Positions 1 through 9,449 of a stretch of DNA of 64,000 bases are shown here, piece after piece. The notes beneath the pieces were generated by a model. The model made no database searches and was not told where the DNA came from. It saw only the letters and a list, made by a program, of their open reading frames with translations. Position numbers and translations under genes: made by a program. The stretch's first letter is position 1. Each line of letters opens with the position of its first letter. Origin of the DNA: Stanieria sp. NIES-3757 (GTDB lineage: Bacteria > Cyanobacteriota > Cyanobacteriia > Cyanobacteriales > Xenococcaceae); NCBI GenBank assembly GCA_002355455.1, contig AP017375.1, positions 2,480,001 through 2,544,000 on the forward strand, read 5' to 3'.

Positions 1-410
1 CAGCAGTCAGTCTGAAACAATTATCTAAATTATCAATAAATTTTAGCTAGTGTTGTCGTGAGATTAAATATCTTGATACCTAATCTCATGTTTTCGCATT
101 CGAGCAGAATGCTACTTATGTTTAGATAAGATTGTGTTTGTTCTGAGTGCAGTTTTTTTCCTGTAGGTTTGGTTCAGAAAATTTAAGTTTAAGAAAATTA
201 TTTTGTCAATTCCAAAAATCTAACTTTATTGTAATTGAAACTCATTTGCCACAAAAACGACTTATTTTTCTTTTATGTAATTGTCATTGCCAATATTAAA
301 CTCTCGAGCCTTAAAAGAATAAACTAGTAAAATCAGGCGAACATCGGTTCGCCCTTACAAATTGGTAAATTATTAATTAAAAGCGATCGCTTTAAGTTTA
401 ACTCAAACAG
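1..410. other. Gene-free left edge
   Basis: I see no coding region here. The only clear structure is a hairpin at 336-353 (7-bp arms GGCGAAC/GTTCGCC, 4-base loop). It lies just past the 3' end of the leftward oxidoreductase gene and is listed separately as a repeat. The rest is AT-rich sequence without a recognisable promoter. Confidence 0.6.
336..353. repeat. Short palindromic repeat, possible terminator
   Basis: Arms GGCGAAC and GTTCGCC flank a 4-base loop, followed on the + strand by CTTACA. A longer palindrome of the same style (GGGCG...CGCCC then CTACA) occurs at 60382-60401. Both sit at the 3' end of a leftward gene, so they may be members of a dispersed palindromic family, act as transcript ends, or both. 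There is no proper T-run on the minus strand. Confidence 0.45.
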
Positions 411-1412
411 TTATTTAACAAACTGAGGCATGATTTCCGCTGCGGTAAATAAACCAAACAAACCACGACGATGCAATGCCATTCCAGCTTTGAGATAGCC
501 GAAAGCAGGACCACAAACATTGGCAGCCATACTGGTTTCATCGCCTAAAGTAAAAGTATGAGTAGAAATTTTGCCTTCAAAAGTACGTCCAGTAATTTGG
601 ACATTGGTACTTAAAGGTTTTTTAGGATTACGAGTATCAACTAAACCACCAACAGTAACGCGATCGCGACTACAAATTCCTGCCAATTCCAGCATAATAT
701 CATCCGCGTGTTCCATGTTTTCTAGAGCCAGAATGCCGTTAGTTTGAGCTAATAAAGCTTCTACTTCAGCTTCGCTCATCGCTCTGGCAGTTTCGACATT
801 GTATCCTGGTAAATGAGCAATATCTTCTCTAATCGTGGCACGATAAGCTTCCCAATTAGCAATACCTACTCCAAAGGTAATTTTTACGCTATGAATTTCA
901 GCATAACTTTGGGCAGCGACAGCAGCAGCAGCAGTCAATAAACCTGGAGTTGCACCACAACCAGTTAGATAAGTAATGCCTGCTTGTTGTAATTCAGTTT
1001 GTAATTCTAATAATTGTTCGACTGCACTAGTTCTTTTTACCGCATCTACCAACACACCTTGCCAACCAGATTGAATAAATTGTTTGGCTACATCTGCCAT
1101 AAAAGTATTAGGAAGATTGGGTAAAGCGAGAAAATATCCATCGATCGCGGTATGGTTCAATAAATCAAAGATGCTAGTTTGACTGAGAGTTCCATCTTCG
1201 GGCAAATAACCCAATGAACCATGGGTAGCATAAGTCGCGATCGCAGCTTGAACATCTAACCCAGACGCATTATAAGCATAACCTTGCTGGTCTGCTGCCC
1301 CTACCCAAATCATTTCTCCTTTGAGGGACAAAACTTTTGCTGCTGCTTGTCCTAAACCACCAAAACCTAAAACACCTACTCTAAGAGGATTTGTAATCTT
1401 ATCTACGATCAT
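411..1412 (-). CDS. Saccharopine dehydrogenase-like oxidoreductase
   Basis: This 333-residue protein begins with a Rossmann nucleotide-binding fold ([17 protein letters not shown], residues about 12-28), so it should bind NAD(P). The middle contains a glycine-rich stretch ([15 protein letters not shown], about 150-164). The overall pattern is that of the cyanobacterial 'saccharopine dehydrogenase-like' family. The true substrate is unknown; a lysine-pathway role is only a family label. It stands alone, with a 355-base gap before the next gene on the other strand. The fold is secure, the reaction is not. Confidence 0.7.
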   Translation of the reverse strand: MIVDKITNPLRVGVLGFGGLGQAAAKVLSLKGEMIWVGAADQQGYAYNASGLDVQAAIATYATHGSLGYLPEDGTLSQTSIFDLLNHTAIDGYFLALPNLPNTFMADVAKQFIQSGWQGVLVDAVKRTSAVEQLLELQTELQQAGITYLTGCGATPGLLTAAAAVAAQSYAEIHSVKITFGVGIANWEAYRATIREDIAHLPGYNVETARAMSEAEVEALLAQTNGILALENMEHADDIMLELAGICSRDRVTVGGLVDTRNPKKPLSTNVQITGRTFEGKISTHTFTLGDETSMAANVCGPAFGYLKAGMALHRRGLFGLFTAAEIMPQFVK

Positions 1413-1767
1413 TTTTTATTTTTTATCGAAGAGAACAGATTTTTATTATCTGGTTTGATGGCATCAAATAAGACTAAGAGTTCAAAAATTATTTGTCTAG
1501 TTTTATCGTTCGATTTATCTTTTTGTATACATTTGTTAAGTAATTAGGTTTTTTTATCCCTTTATGTCTTGACTGAAACGACAAGCTAAGGAAAACTTAG
1601 AAAATAATAAAGTAATAACCATATCTATTATTAATTTTTGATAAAATTCGATTCATATTACTGCGATTGCTAAAGATAGCTATATTAAAAAGAGTTATAG
1701 CTCAATCGATGCCATAACTCCCATAGCTCCAAACCCCAGGACAACTCTAACTACCTAGGGATCGACC
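1413..1767. other. Intergenic region between divergent genes
   Basis: About 355 bases separate the leftward oxidoreductase from the rightward DUF2997 gene, so promoters for both should lie here. The sequence is AT-rich. I could not pick a convincing -35/-10 pair and see no gene. Confidence 0.4.
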
Positions 1768-1983
1768 ATGAACATGGAAACACTAGAATTTATCATTTAT
1801 CCCGATGGTCGGGTTAAAGAGACAGTAACAGGTATTGTTGGGTCATCTTGTCAAGAGGTGACCGCAGCAATTGAAGAACAACTTGGGGTAGTTATTTCGA
1901 CTGCCAAAACCTCTGAATATTATGTTCAAGAGGTTAATCAATCAACCAAAGTTACCAATCAAAACAGCTTTAGCGATTGGTAA
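1768..1983 (+). CDS. DUF2997 family protein
   Basis: This is a 71-residue protein with the DUF2997 signature: a short beta strand (MNMETLEFIIYPDGRVKETV), then a Cys-containing helix (GSSCQEVTAAIEEQLG). The function is unknown. A second Met three codons in is an alternative start. It leads a three-gene rightward cluster with the Ycf35-like protein (60 bases downstream) and a ferredoxin. In cyanobacteria these three families commonly occur together, which suggests one shared process, but I know of no assigned biochemical role. Confidence 0.75.
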   Translation: MNMETLEFIIYPDGRVKETVTGIVGSSCQEVTAAIEEQLGVVISTAKTSEYYVQEVNQSTKVTNQNSFSDW

Positions 1984-2042
1984 ATGATTTGTTTACATTT
2001 GGTTTTTTTGTCCAATCTAGTTCAATTTAATAAATTAGCAAT

Positions 2043-2429
2043 ATGTCACATTTCAGCAATATCAAAACTAAAATTCGGAATCTAACTTCTCTTAAAGCAG
2101 CTTTAGATGATTTAGGAATAGATTGGAAATCTGGTCCTAGTCAAGTTAGGGGTTATCAGGGTCAAGCTTTAAATGCTGATGTAGTAGTAGAACAAAATAA
2201 TAACTACGATATCGGTTTTAGTTGGAATGGTAGCGAATACGAACTAGTTGCTGACCTACAATATTGGCAGCAACCCTTAACTGTAGATGGTTTCCTCAGA
2301 CAAGTTAGCCAACGCTATGCTTACCATACTGTCGTTAACGAAGCGAGCAAACAAGGATTTGAAATTTCTGAACAACAAAAACAAGAAGACGGTTCAATTC
2401 GCTTAGTTGTGCAACGCTGGAGTGCGTAA
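2043..2429 (+). CDS. ycf35: Ycf35-like DUF1257 protein
   Basis: This 128-residue protein matches the DUF1257/Ycf35 family: N-terminal SHFSNIKTKIRNLTSLKAAL, a central YDIGFSW.....ELVADLQYW block, and a C-terminal QRYAYHTVV segment. Ycf35 is also plastid-encoded in some algae, and its function is unknown. The stop codon overlaps the ferredoxin start (TAATG), so the two are probably translationally coupled. It is the middle gene of the DUF2997-Ycf35-ferredoxin cluster. Confidence 0.8.
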   Translation: MSHFSNIKTKIRNLTSLKAALDDLGIDWKSGPSQVRGYQGQALNADVVVEQNNNYDIGFSWNGSEYELVADLQYWQQPLTVDGFLRQVSQRYAYHTVVNEASKQGFEISEQQKQEDGSIRLVVQRWSA

Positions 2430-2860
2430 TGTCTGATTTTGCTTCAAATCCCTCTCGTTCTGGATTTGAACCAGAATTAGGGGGAATTTTGAGAGATGCG
2501 CCCGAAAGAACTGGGTTTGAACCAGAGTTAGGTGGATTATTGAGGCAAAAAGGTGCTTATGTCGATGAGACTACTTGTATCGGCTGCAAGCACTGCGCTC
2601 ATACTGCTCCTAATACTTTTTATATCGAACCAAATTACGGACGGGCGAGAGTTTTTAATCAAAATGGAGATTCTGAAGAATTAGTTGAAGAAGCAATTGA
2701 TACTTGTCCTGTTAACTGTATTCACTGGGTTGATTTTACTCGGATAAAACAACTAGAAGAAGAAAGAAAGTATCAGGTCATTGAAAATTTAGGATTTCCT
2801 CAAACAATCAAACGACCACTAATTAAAAAGAACAGAAAAAGCAAGTATAACAATTACTAA
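2429..2860 (+). CDS. 4Fe-4S ferredoxin with GFEPELGG repeats
   Basis: This is a 143-residue protein. Residues about 10-42 contain two copies of the motif GFEPELGG(I/L)LR. An iron-sulfur segment follows with CIGCKHC and a later CPVNC, enough for one 4Fe-4S cluster (three close Cys plus one remote Cys). Typical two-cluster ferredoxins have more Cys. The C-terminal tail is basic (KRPLIKKNRKSK). It should be a soluble electron carrier or an Fe-S partner for the two upstream proteins, with which it is co-transcribed and overlaps by one base. The repeat-bearing N-terminus is a feature of this cyanobacterial subfamily; its purpose is unknown. Confidence 0.8.
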   Translation: MSDFASNPSRSGFEPELGGILRDAPERTGFEPELGGLLRQKGAYVDETTCIGCKHCAHTAPNTFYIEPNYGRARVFNQNGDSEELVEEAIDTCPVNCIHWVDFTRIKQLEEERKYQVIENLGFPQTIKRPLIKKNRKSKYNNY

Positions 2861-2891
2861 TCAAGTTAATTGTTGAGATATAAAAGCTTCT

Positions 2892-2921
2892 CCTCGATGG
2901 TTGATTTCCATTGAGGTTTTT
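2892..2921 (+). terminator. Rho-independent terminator after the ferredoxin operon
   Basis: A 9-bp stem (CCTCGATGG / CCATTGAGG, one G-U pair) with a 7-base loop is followed directly by five T and a further T-rich stretch. It lies 32 bases past the ferredoxin stop. The leftward YiaA/B-like gene ends at 2940, so it separates convergent genes. Confidence 0.8.
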
Positions 2922-2939
2922 ATTTTAATTAATATTTTG

Positions 2940-3221
2940 TTATTTCAAACTATCGTGTTCAGCTAAAATTTTTTCTACTCTAGCTTCTTCAATTTTTGCA
3001 GTTAATTTTTTATTTTCATGTAAATCTCTTTGTGTTTTAGCTAAACTTAGAGTTGAACCAATCGAAAAAGCTAAACCCATTCCCATAAATCCTTTTGTCC
3101 AAGTATCTACAGCAAGATAAATAATCCCAATCGAAGTAGCAGTAATCGAGATTATAAAAGAAAGCCAAGTTTGAATCAACCAAGCTGAACTATGATCTTG
3201 ATTTTTTCTGATTTCTAACAT
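2940..3221 (-). CDS. YiaA/YiaB-like two-helix membrane protein
   Basis: This 93-residue protein has two hydrophobic segments (about residues 16-37 and 43-62) joined by a short polar turn, then a charged C-terminal helix (QRDLHENKKLTAKIEEARVEKIL). It resembles the YiaA/YiaB two-helix family. The function is unknown. It lies 145 bases downstream of cupB on the same strand, so it could be read through from the NDH operon, but nothing in the sequence links it to CO2 uptake. In the CupA-type operon this place would be taken by cupS; this protein does not look like CupS. Confidence 0.6.
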   Translation of the reverse strand: MLEIRKNQDHSSAWLIQTWLSFIISITATSIGIIYLAVDTWTKGFMGMGLAFSIGSTLSLAKTQRDLHENKKLTAKIEEARVEKILAEHDSLK

Positions 3222-3366
3222 GATTTTTTTTAGTTAATACTTCAATTATTGGTATTTTATTGAAGTTGAATTTAATCAGAAATAAACCAAGTGACAGTTT
3301 GACAAGCGGACAAGTTGCTGATTGAGTCAAGCAATTAACTAAATAGAATTAGTAGCAATTGTTTAT

Positions 3367-4503
3367 TTAATTATTGACTGTAACTAAGCGAGAATCTTGT
3401 AAACGCTTCAACCACCCTTTTAAATAAACTCGATTTGCCTGTTGTTCTTTAGGATCGGTAGTATTAAGCGGATAAGGTGCTAATCCTCTAATCGCTGCTG
3501 TAGTTACACAAAACATTGATTTTTGAAAACTTTGGCAAATTTTGACCCGCAAATCGCCTTCGCCTCTAATTCCTTGATGATAAAAATCCAGTAGATAATC
3601 AGGTAAAAAGTGTCGCATATCCTGCATCAACAAGGTGGGTGGAATACCTGCGCTACCAACTGGCAAAGGATCTGCATACAAAGCACCATAATTGAACAGA
3701 CCTTGATCGTAAGGAATTTGATAAGCTTGAGCATTATAAGAAATCGTCCCAGGAAAAGGAGTTCCTCGGAAAAAGACAGCTTCTACATAGGGTACTGCTG
3801 TATCAGCAAGAAACGTTAAGCCAGCAGATTGAGGAATTAATTCGTATTCCTTACCTCGAACTTTGACTTTGTAGGTAATCGGACGAGCAGCATCAGCTAC
3901 TAAACCATCAAGGATATGTTGGACAACCTCAGGGATAGATTTAATTTCTCCGCGGTCATATCGGTCTGATAAACTGAGGAACATATCTGCCATGACTCGC
4001 CAAAATTGCCCTAATCCGCTATAGTAAGCCATTTGACGCATATGTTCGGGTAAAAAATCTTTAAAGATTGTATGTAAACCCAACAATAAAGGATTGTATT
4101 TAAATTTAGCCCGAATTACTTCTTCCACCACTTTCAAGAATTCTGGGGAATCAACGTAGGCATCCAAACCGCCTCCACCATGCCAAAACATTGCTTTCAT
4201 GCAATATTCAGCATATTCATAGTTAATTCTGTCATGCCACCAATGGCGTAGTAATTTTTCTGAATTAATTTCCCCATTAAAGTATTTAAAAAAAGGAAAT
4301 AACACTAAAAATTGATGGTTGGCAATATAGCAAAGATTATTAGAATAAGCATCTAAAACTACACCATAACTTTTTAAAATGCCAACGACTTCAATTAAAT
4401 TAGTAGGAGAATTTTGTAATAATGCCTCTCCCGATTCCAATTTTTGAATATACTCTTCGATTAAACGCGATTGAGAAAATTTATTTTTAGTAGTAGTAAC
4501 CAT
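3367..4503 (-). CDS. cupB: CO2 hydration protein, CupB/ChpX type
   Basis: This 378-residue protein belongs to the ChpX/ChpY (CupB/CupA) family. These proteins sit on specialised NDH-1 complexes in the thylakoid membrane and convert CO2 to bicarbonate in the cytoplasm. A His/Trp-rich block (HWWHDR, residues 87-92, then MFWHGGGG) contains possible metal ligands. The length and the absence of a following cupS gene favour the constitutive CupB type over inducible CupA; so does the position beside the ccm operon. It is last of the ndhF-ndhD-cup operon, 28 bases after ndhD. The family is very secure; the A/B subtype is inferred. Confidence 0.82.
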   Translation of the reverse strand: MVTTTKNKFSQSRLIEEYIQKLESGEALLQNSPTNLIEVVGILKSYGVVLDAYSNNLCYIANHQFLVLFPFFKYFNGEINSEKLLRHWWHDRINYEYAEYCMKAMFWHGGGGLDAYVDSPEFLKVVEEVIRAKFKYNPLLLGLHTIFKDFLPEHMRQMAYYSGLGQFWRVMADMFLSLSDRYDRGEIKSIPEVVQHILDGLVADAARPITYKVKVRGKEYELIPQSAGLTFLADTAVPYVEAVFFRGTPFPGTISYNAQAYQIPYDQGLFNYGALYADPLPVGSAGIPPTLLMQDMRHFLPDYLLDFYHQGIRGEGDLRVKICQSFQKSMFCVTTAAIRGLAPYPLNTTDPKEQQANRVYLKGWLKRLQDSRLVTVNN

Positions 4504-4531
4504 GAGTAATGTTTATTCCTTAATAACCGAA

Positions 4532-5989
4532 TTAACCAGCAGTCAATAAAGCAACTGCTTGTACTTCACTCCAATGAACTACCCAGCTTGGTTGAATGCC
4601 AAAAGCAAAAATTAAAGTAATTAAAACAAAAGCAGGAGCGAGTTCAGCCCATTTTACTGGAGGTAATTGAGCTAAATTATCTGTCAAACGACCAAAGAAA
4701 ACTCGATTAATTACCAAAAGAAAATAAACAGCAGTTAATCCTGTTCCTACTAAACAAAGAAGAGTAGGAATCGGAAAGATTGGAAAACTTCCTCTAAAAA
4801 CCAAAAATTCAGCAATAAAACCTACCATTCCTGGTATTCCCGAACTTGCCATTACTCCTAAAATCATTAAACTACCAGTTACAGGCAACCCCTTTTCTGG
4901 ATTTAATAAACCTCTGAGGGCATCGACATCACGAGTTCCAGTTTTTTCATACACTACTCCTACCAATAAAAAGAGTAGGGCAGAAATTAAACCGTGACTA
5001 ACCATCTGAAACACAGAAGCAGTAATACTCAATCTAGTAGTAGCTGAAGCACCCAAAAGAATATAAGCCATGTGAGCAATCGAAGAATAAGCCACCACCT
5101 TCTTCATATCTTTTTGAGCGATCGCGCAAGATGCTCCATACAAGGCACTAATCGCAGCTAAAATTGCCATCCAAGGAGCTAAAACCACCCATCCTTCTAG
5201 GAATAAGCCGACCGCAAAACGAAGTAAGGCATAAGTGCCTAGTTTTAATAAAACTCCTGCCAGTAAGACAGAAATTGGAGTCGAAGCTTCGACGTGAGCA
5301 TCTGGTAACCAAGTATGGAAAGGAAAAATCGGAATTTTGATAAAAACACCAACTAAAAGAGGTGCAAGCAATAATAGTTGACTATTGAGGGATAAATTAT
5401 GCGATCGCAATGTTTCATAATCAAAAGTATGAGAACCAGTCAACCATACTAATCCTAAGAAAGAAGCTAATACTAAAATTCCTGAAACTGCTGTATATAG
5501 CAGAAATTTCATTGCTGCATAACCTCTTCTTTTTCCGCCCCAAATTGCAATTAAGAAATAAAGAGGAATAATTTCTAACTCATAGAAGAGAAAAAACAGC
5601 AATAAATCTTGGGCTAAAAAAGCTCCCGCAGCCCCTGCACTCAGAAATAACAACAGCGAATAATATAATCGGGGTCTTTCAATCAACTTCTTGCTATTAA
5701 CTACGGCAATGAAAGTCAATAAACTATTTAAAAATATCAAAGGGAAAGATAATCCATCAATGCCCAAATGATAATTTAATCCCAGCCATTCTATCCAAGC
5801 AATATCTTCCGAAAATTGAAATTGAGCAATACTAGGATCGAATTTTAATCCCAAAATAATATTGACAATAATCGTGCTGAGTGTAATAACTAAAGCAATT
5901 GAACGAGTAGTTTTTACTTCAATTTGTTGAGGCCAAAAGCCAATTAACGCTGCACCAAGCAAAGGAATTACGATTAAAGCACTGAGCAT
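4532..5989 (-). CDS. ndhD4: NDH-1 subunit NdhD4-type (CO2 uptake)
   Basis: This 485-residue, strongly hydrophobic protein has about 14 membrane segments and the NuoM/NdhD signature (LLFFLFYELEIIPLYFLIAIWGG, then PFHTWLPDAHVEASTPISVLLAGVLLKLG). It is a proton-pumping antiporter-like subunit of NDH-1. Its pairing with an NdhF of the CO2-uptake type and a Cup protein places it in the NDH-1MS/MS' complex rather than the respiratory form. It lies 33 bases after ndhF. The D4 versus D3 label rests on context (CupB-like partner, no cupS) and is less sure than the family. Confidence 0.85.
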   Translation of the reverse strand: MLSALIVIPLLGAALIGFWPQQIEVKTTRSIALVITLSTIIVNIILGLKFDPSIAQFQFSEDIAWIEWLGLNYHLGIDGLSFPLIFLNSLLTFIAVVNSKKLIERPRLYYSLLLFLSAGAAGAFLAQDLLLFFLFYELEIIPLYFLIAIWGGKRRGYAAMKFLLYTAVSGILVLASFLGLVWLTGSHTFDYETLRSHNLSLNSQLLLLAPLLVGVFIKIPIFPFHTWLPDAHVEASTPISVLLAGVLLKLGTYALLRFAVGLFLEGWVVLAPWMAILAAISALYGASCAIAQKDMKKVVAYSSIAHMAYILLGASATTRLSITASVFQMVSHGLISALLFLLVGVVYEKTGTRDVDALRGLLNPEKGLPVTGSLMILGVMASSGIPGMVGFIAEFLVFRGSFPIFPIPTLLCLVGTGLTAVYFLLVINRVFFGRLTDNLAQLPPVKWAELAPAFVLITLIFAFGIQPSWVVHWSEVQAVALLTAG

Positions 5990-6022
5990 AATTTGTGATA
6001 GTAGCTCCTAAACAAAATTAAA

Positions 6023-7924
6023 TTATTGATTGATGAGAGATGACCAATAATTGGTAACAATTGACCATTGACCACTAAGTACCGACCACAGCAGCAGACT
6101 AACACCTACCAGAATCGTCAGCATATAAAATTGAGACTGCCCAGAAACGTTGTATTTGAGAGCGTTTCCACTAAAGAGGGTAAAGAGACTCACTAAATTT
6201 ACTGCACCATCTACCACATAGCGATCAATCCAAGCCGTCAACTTAGCGAGATTAGCAACTGCTGCTACTACAGTCAATTGATAAAAACGGTCTATATAAA
6301 AATCGTAAGCAAATAAATCTTGGAAAAATCTCCAAACCATCTGAGTTGGTCTAGCCCAAGCTTTGTGTAAATGAAGTGTTGCGCCTATAATACAACCTAC
6401 TAACCCAGAAATTATCAAAAGAGGTGTGGCTAATTGAATAATAGTTTCCTCTCCCAACGCTAGAGGAGTAGTCGGACTTAACCACAAAGGCCATCTAATT
6501 GGTGCTGCTGGTGCTACCAAAACTAAAATCGTTAAAGATACCATCGGTAATGCCATCGGCCAAGGTACTTCAGGCGCGCGACGGGTTTTCATTTGTGGTT
6601 CGCCCAGAAAAACTAAGCGAAATACTCTGGTCAAATTTAAGGCAGACAGAGCATTAACAAATAATAAAACTCCCAGTAACCACCAATCTACTTCCCACGA
6701 ACCATTAAACCATCGGTGGAAAGTCCAAAACATACCCATTGGCATGAAAGCAACCAATCCTGTACTACCAACTACAAAAGCCATCGTAGTAGCAGGCATC
6801 CGTGACCACAATCCTCCCATTTCAGTCACGTTTTGATTACTAGTAGTTAAAATAATCGACCCTGCACTCATAAAGAGCAAGGCTTTGGCAACTGCATGAG
6901 TAAATAGCAGTAAAAAGGCAATATCTACTTGCCCTAGTCCTACTGCAATAAAAACTAATCCTAGGTAAGCACTAGTAGAATGAGATAAAGCTCGCTTAAT
7001 ATCAATTTGCGCGATCGCCATTAAAGAAGTTCCAATGGCGGTGACTGTTCCCAAAATAATTAAAACATCAGAAGAAACAGGAGAAAGGGTAAAAACAGGC
7101 TGTAATTTAATCAGCACATAAGCACCTGCCGACACAACAATCGAATTTCTCATGATTCCGGCCGGGTTAGGCCCTTCCATAGCCTCATCTAACCACAAAT
7201 TCAGAGGAAACTGAGCGCATTTTCCTGTTGGTCCTGCAATTAAAGATAATCCTAATAAAGCCGAAGCTAATGGTGTTAAAGGAAAAGTATTAGCCCAATT
7301 TTCTAACTGAGAAAAATTTAATCCTGCGCCATAGGCAGAAAGTGCGACTAAACCCATCAGTAGGATAATATCGCCCACCCGTTTGGTTAAAAAGGCATCT
7401 CTAGCTGCTGTAACTACTAACGGTTGAGCATACCAAAAACCTACCAATAAATAAGTACATAAAGTTAGTAACTCTAATAAGGCATAACTTAGTAGTAAAG
7501 AATCACTTAAAGCAATACCGCTTAAAGCACCTTCAAACAAACCCATCAAACCAAAGAAACGAGCTAACGACCAATCTTTTTCCATATAACCAAGAGCATA
7601 AATTTGAGCTAGCAAACTGATGCCTGTTACTAACTGTAATGCTCCAATACTTACAGGAGAAAGTTCAATCGCTAAGGTCAAATCTAAATCTGCTACTTTT
7701 AGCCAATGGAAAATTATTTGTTGAGTTGGTTGAGTCCAAATTATATTGAAGACAATAGAGCCATGAATTAACGCTATTATCGTCATCAATAAATTGAGAT
7801 AAGTTGCTGGTCTAGGTCCTGTTTTGCGGATAATACCCAAAGACCAAGGTAAAGTCAAAACAGCCCCTAAAAGACCGTATAGAGGGACAATCCAAGTAGT
7901 TTGTAAAAAAAAGTCAGTCATCAA
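6023..7924 (-). CDS. ndhF4: NDH-1 subunit NdhF4-type (CO2 uptake)
   Basis: This is a 633-residue antiporter-like NDH-1 subunit with many membrane helices. Where ordinary NdhF/NuoL proteins have a TP.SALIHAAT motif, this one has EGPNPAGIMRNSIVVSAGAY. That change is characteristic of the CO2-uptake NdhF3/F4 subfamily. In those complexes NdhF binds the Cup protein and couples CO2 hydration to electron and proton flow. It is the first gene of the leftward operon. The start lies 800 bases from the divergent first ccmK gene. Met-Met at the start leaves a one-codon ambiguity. Confidence 0.87.
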   Translation of the reverse strand: MMTDFFLQTTWIVPLYGLLGAVLTLPWSLGIIRKTGPRPATYLNLLMTIIALIHGSIVFNIIWTQPTQQIIFHWLKVADLDLTLAIELSPVSIGALQLVTGISLLAQIYALGYMEKDWSLARFFGLMGLFEGALSGIALSDSLLLSYALLELLTLCTYLLVGFWYAQPLVVTAARDAFLTKRVGDIILLMGLVALSAYGAGLNFSQLENWANTFPLTPLASALLGLSLIAGPTGKCAQFPLNLWLDEAMEGPNPAGIMRNSIVVSAGAYVLIKLQPVFTLSPVSSDVLIILGTVTAIGTSLMAIAQIDIKRALSHSTSAYLGLVFIAVGLGQVDIAFLLLFTHAVAKALLFMSAGSIILTTSNQNVTEMGGLWSRMPATTMAFVVGSTGLVAFMPMGMFWTFHRWFNGSWEVDWWLLGVLLFVNALSALNLTRVFRLVFLGEPQMKTRRAPEVPWPMALPMVSLTILVLVAPAAPIRWPLWLSPTTPLALGEETIIQLATPLLIISGLVGCIIGATLHLHKAWARPTQMVWRFFQDLFAYDFYIDRFYQLTVVAAVANLAKLTAWIDRYVVDGAVNLVSLFTLFSGNALKYNVSGQSQFYMLTILVGVSLLLWSVLSGQWSIVTNYWSSLINQ

Positions 7925-8724
7925 AACTGCCCTGATCGGTTAACAATATTTATCTAATTTTTTTTAATATTCTTGAATTTTAGATGCGATTTTTTTAGAC
8001 AATAATCTATCTAATTAAATCTCTAAAATGTTTTATATTAAATTTAAGCTTTTATCGTTATAAATTGTTTTCCTTTGGTTAAAAAATGTCATTTAAATAT
8101 TTTTAATCATCAAAAATTGAGATTTTTTTTATTATCATACAGGTTATTATTGTTTTTTTTATATTCAATTCACCTTTCCCTTTCCCGCAAAATAGCTTCA
8201 GCCTAAGTTATCTTAACGAAGATAGGGATCGCTTTCAGCACCAAACATTTATTGATGTCATTCTCAAAAGACCTCACTGAATCCTGATGCCAGTTTTCTA
8301 GTTCTATCTAGATACAATAAAAAAATTATAAAACAGTTTAATACTTCAACAAATACAGATTACCAAGCTTATGTCAACCAACCTAAAATAATTAGGTATT
8401 AATTCTTATTAACAATCAAATTAAAAAATATAATCATAGTTTATATTGTCAAAGGGCACAAGGTTATTTATGCTTGATTATAGAGTGGTAAATTACCAAG
8501 ACCGTCCAAATTTCGCCAACCTATTTCTAAAAAAATAATTGGTTTAGATAAATGGTGTTTAGTAGCAATCAAGATTACCAGACCAAAAAATAAATAAAAA
8601 CCTGGCATTTCATTTATGATTGATAGTAACAATGGAGAAATTTTTTTTGATGTAGTTTACCAAATTACTCTACTTTTTATTTAATAATTCAAAAATTTTG
8701 GCTTGAGCGCGGAGGAATAATTAG
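7925..8724. promoter_or_regulatory. Divergent control region between ndhF4 and ccmK
   Basis: This is 800 bases of very AT-rich DNA without a gene. It must hold the promoters of both the leftward NDH CO2-uptake operon and the rightward ccm operon, so it is the natural site for shared inorganic-carbon regulation. A 6-bp hairpin (TATCTT-AACG-AAGATA) lies at 8209-8224. I looked for the NdhR-type pattern TCAATG-N10-ATCAAT and did not find a clear copy. A good ribosome site (GGAGGAA) precedes ccmK at about 8711-8717. The length suggests a long untranslated leader for one or both operons. Confidence 0.55.
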
Positions 8725-9036
8725 ATGCCAATTGCAGTAGGAATGATAGAAACCTTAGGTTTTCCAGCAGTAGTAGAAGCTGCTGATGCTATGGTTAAAG
8801 CAGCTCGTGTTACTTTAGTCGGCTACGAAAAAATCGGTACAGGACGAGTAACTGTAATCGTACGAGGAGACGTATCAGAAGTACAAGCTTCTGTTTCAGC
8901 AGGAATTGAAGCTGCTAACAGAGTTAATGGTGGAGAAGTACTGTCTACTCACATTATCGCTCGTCCTCATGAAAACCTAGAATACGTTCTGCCAATACGC
9001 TACACCGAAGAAGTAGAGCAGTTCCGAACCTACTAA
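8725..9036 (+). CDS. ccmK2: Carboxysome shell protein CcmK2 (copy 1)
   Basis: This 103-residue, single BMC-domain protein forms the hexameric facets of the beta-carboxysome shell. The hexamer pore loop is KIGTGR (residues 36-41). Well-known CcmK2 proteins have Ser in place of Thr39. It is first of three tandem ccmK genes and differs from copy 2 at only a few positions (for example [12 protein letters not shown] against [12 protein letters not shown]). Its leader differs from those of the next two copies, which share an identical upstream block. Short length without a C-terminal extension indicates the K2 type. Confidence 0.95.
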   Translation: MPIAVGMIETLGFPAVVEAADAMVKAARVTLVGYEKIGTGRVTVIVRGDVSEVQASVSAGIEAANRVNGGEVLSTHIIARPHENLEYVLPIRYTEEVEQFRTY

Positions 9037-9089
9037 TCTAATTTAATTAACATCAAATTTATTCATACATACTTAAGGAGTAGAGTTAT

Positions 9090-9401
9090 ATGTCCATTGC
9101 AGTAGGAATGATTGAAACCTTGGGTTTCCCAGCAGTAGTAGAAGCTGCTGACGCAATGGTTAAAGCAGCTCGTGTTACTTTAGTCGGCTACGAAAAAATC
9201 GGTACAGGACGAGTAACTGTAATCGTGCGAGGAGACGTATCAGAAGTACAAGCTTCCGTTGCTGCGGGAATTGAAAACGTCAGCAGAGTTAACGGTGGAA
9301 AAGTACTGTCTACTCACATTATCGCCCGTCCTCATGAAAACCTAGAATACGTTCTGCCAATACGCTACACCGAAGAAGTAGAGCAGTTTAGATCTTACTA
9401 G
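9090..9401 (+). CDS. ccmK: Carboxysome shell protein CcmK2-like (copy 2)
   Basis: This is a 103-residue BMC-domain shell protein nearly identical to the preceding gene. Like the third copy, it is preceded by the string AAGGAGTAGAGTTAT right before the start, so the ribosome site and start region were duplicated along with the gene. It carries the same KIGTGR pore loop. It is probably a product of recent tandem duplication and able to form mixed hexamers or alternative facets. Most beta-cyanobacterial ccm operons have one or two ccmK genes at this place; the middle copy is the extra one. Confidence 0.92.
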   Translation: MSIAVGMIETLGFPAVVEAADAMVKAARVTLVGYEKIGTGRVTVIVRGDVSEVQASVAAGIENVSRVNGGKVLSTHIIARPHENLEYVLPIRYTEEVEQFRSY

Positions 9402-9449
9402 CCCAATCTGTAAAAATCAAATTTATTAATATTTAAGGAGTAGAGTTAT

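Noticed and set aside
2940-3221. cupS downstream of the Cup protein
   Set aside because: The protein has two membrane helices and no fasciclin-like features; it fits YiaA/B instead.
7925-8724. NdhR/CcmR operator between ndhF4 and ccmK
   Set aside because: No clear TCAATG-N10-ATCAAT match was found; AT-richness gives many partial matches.
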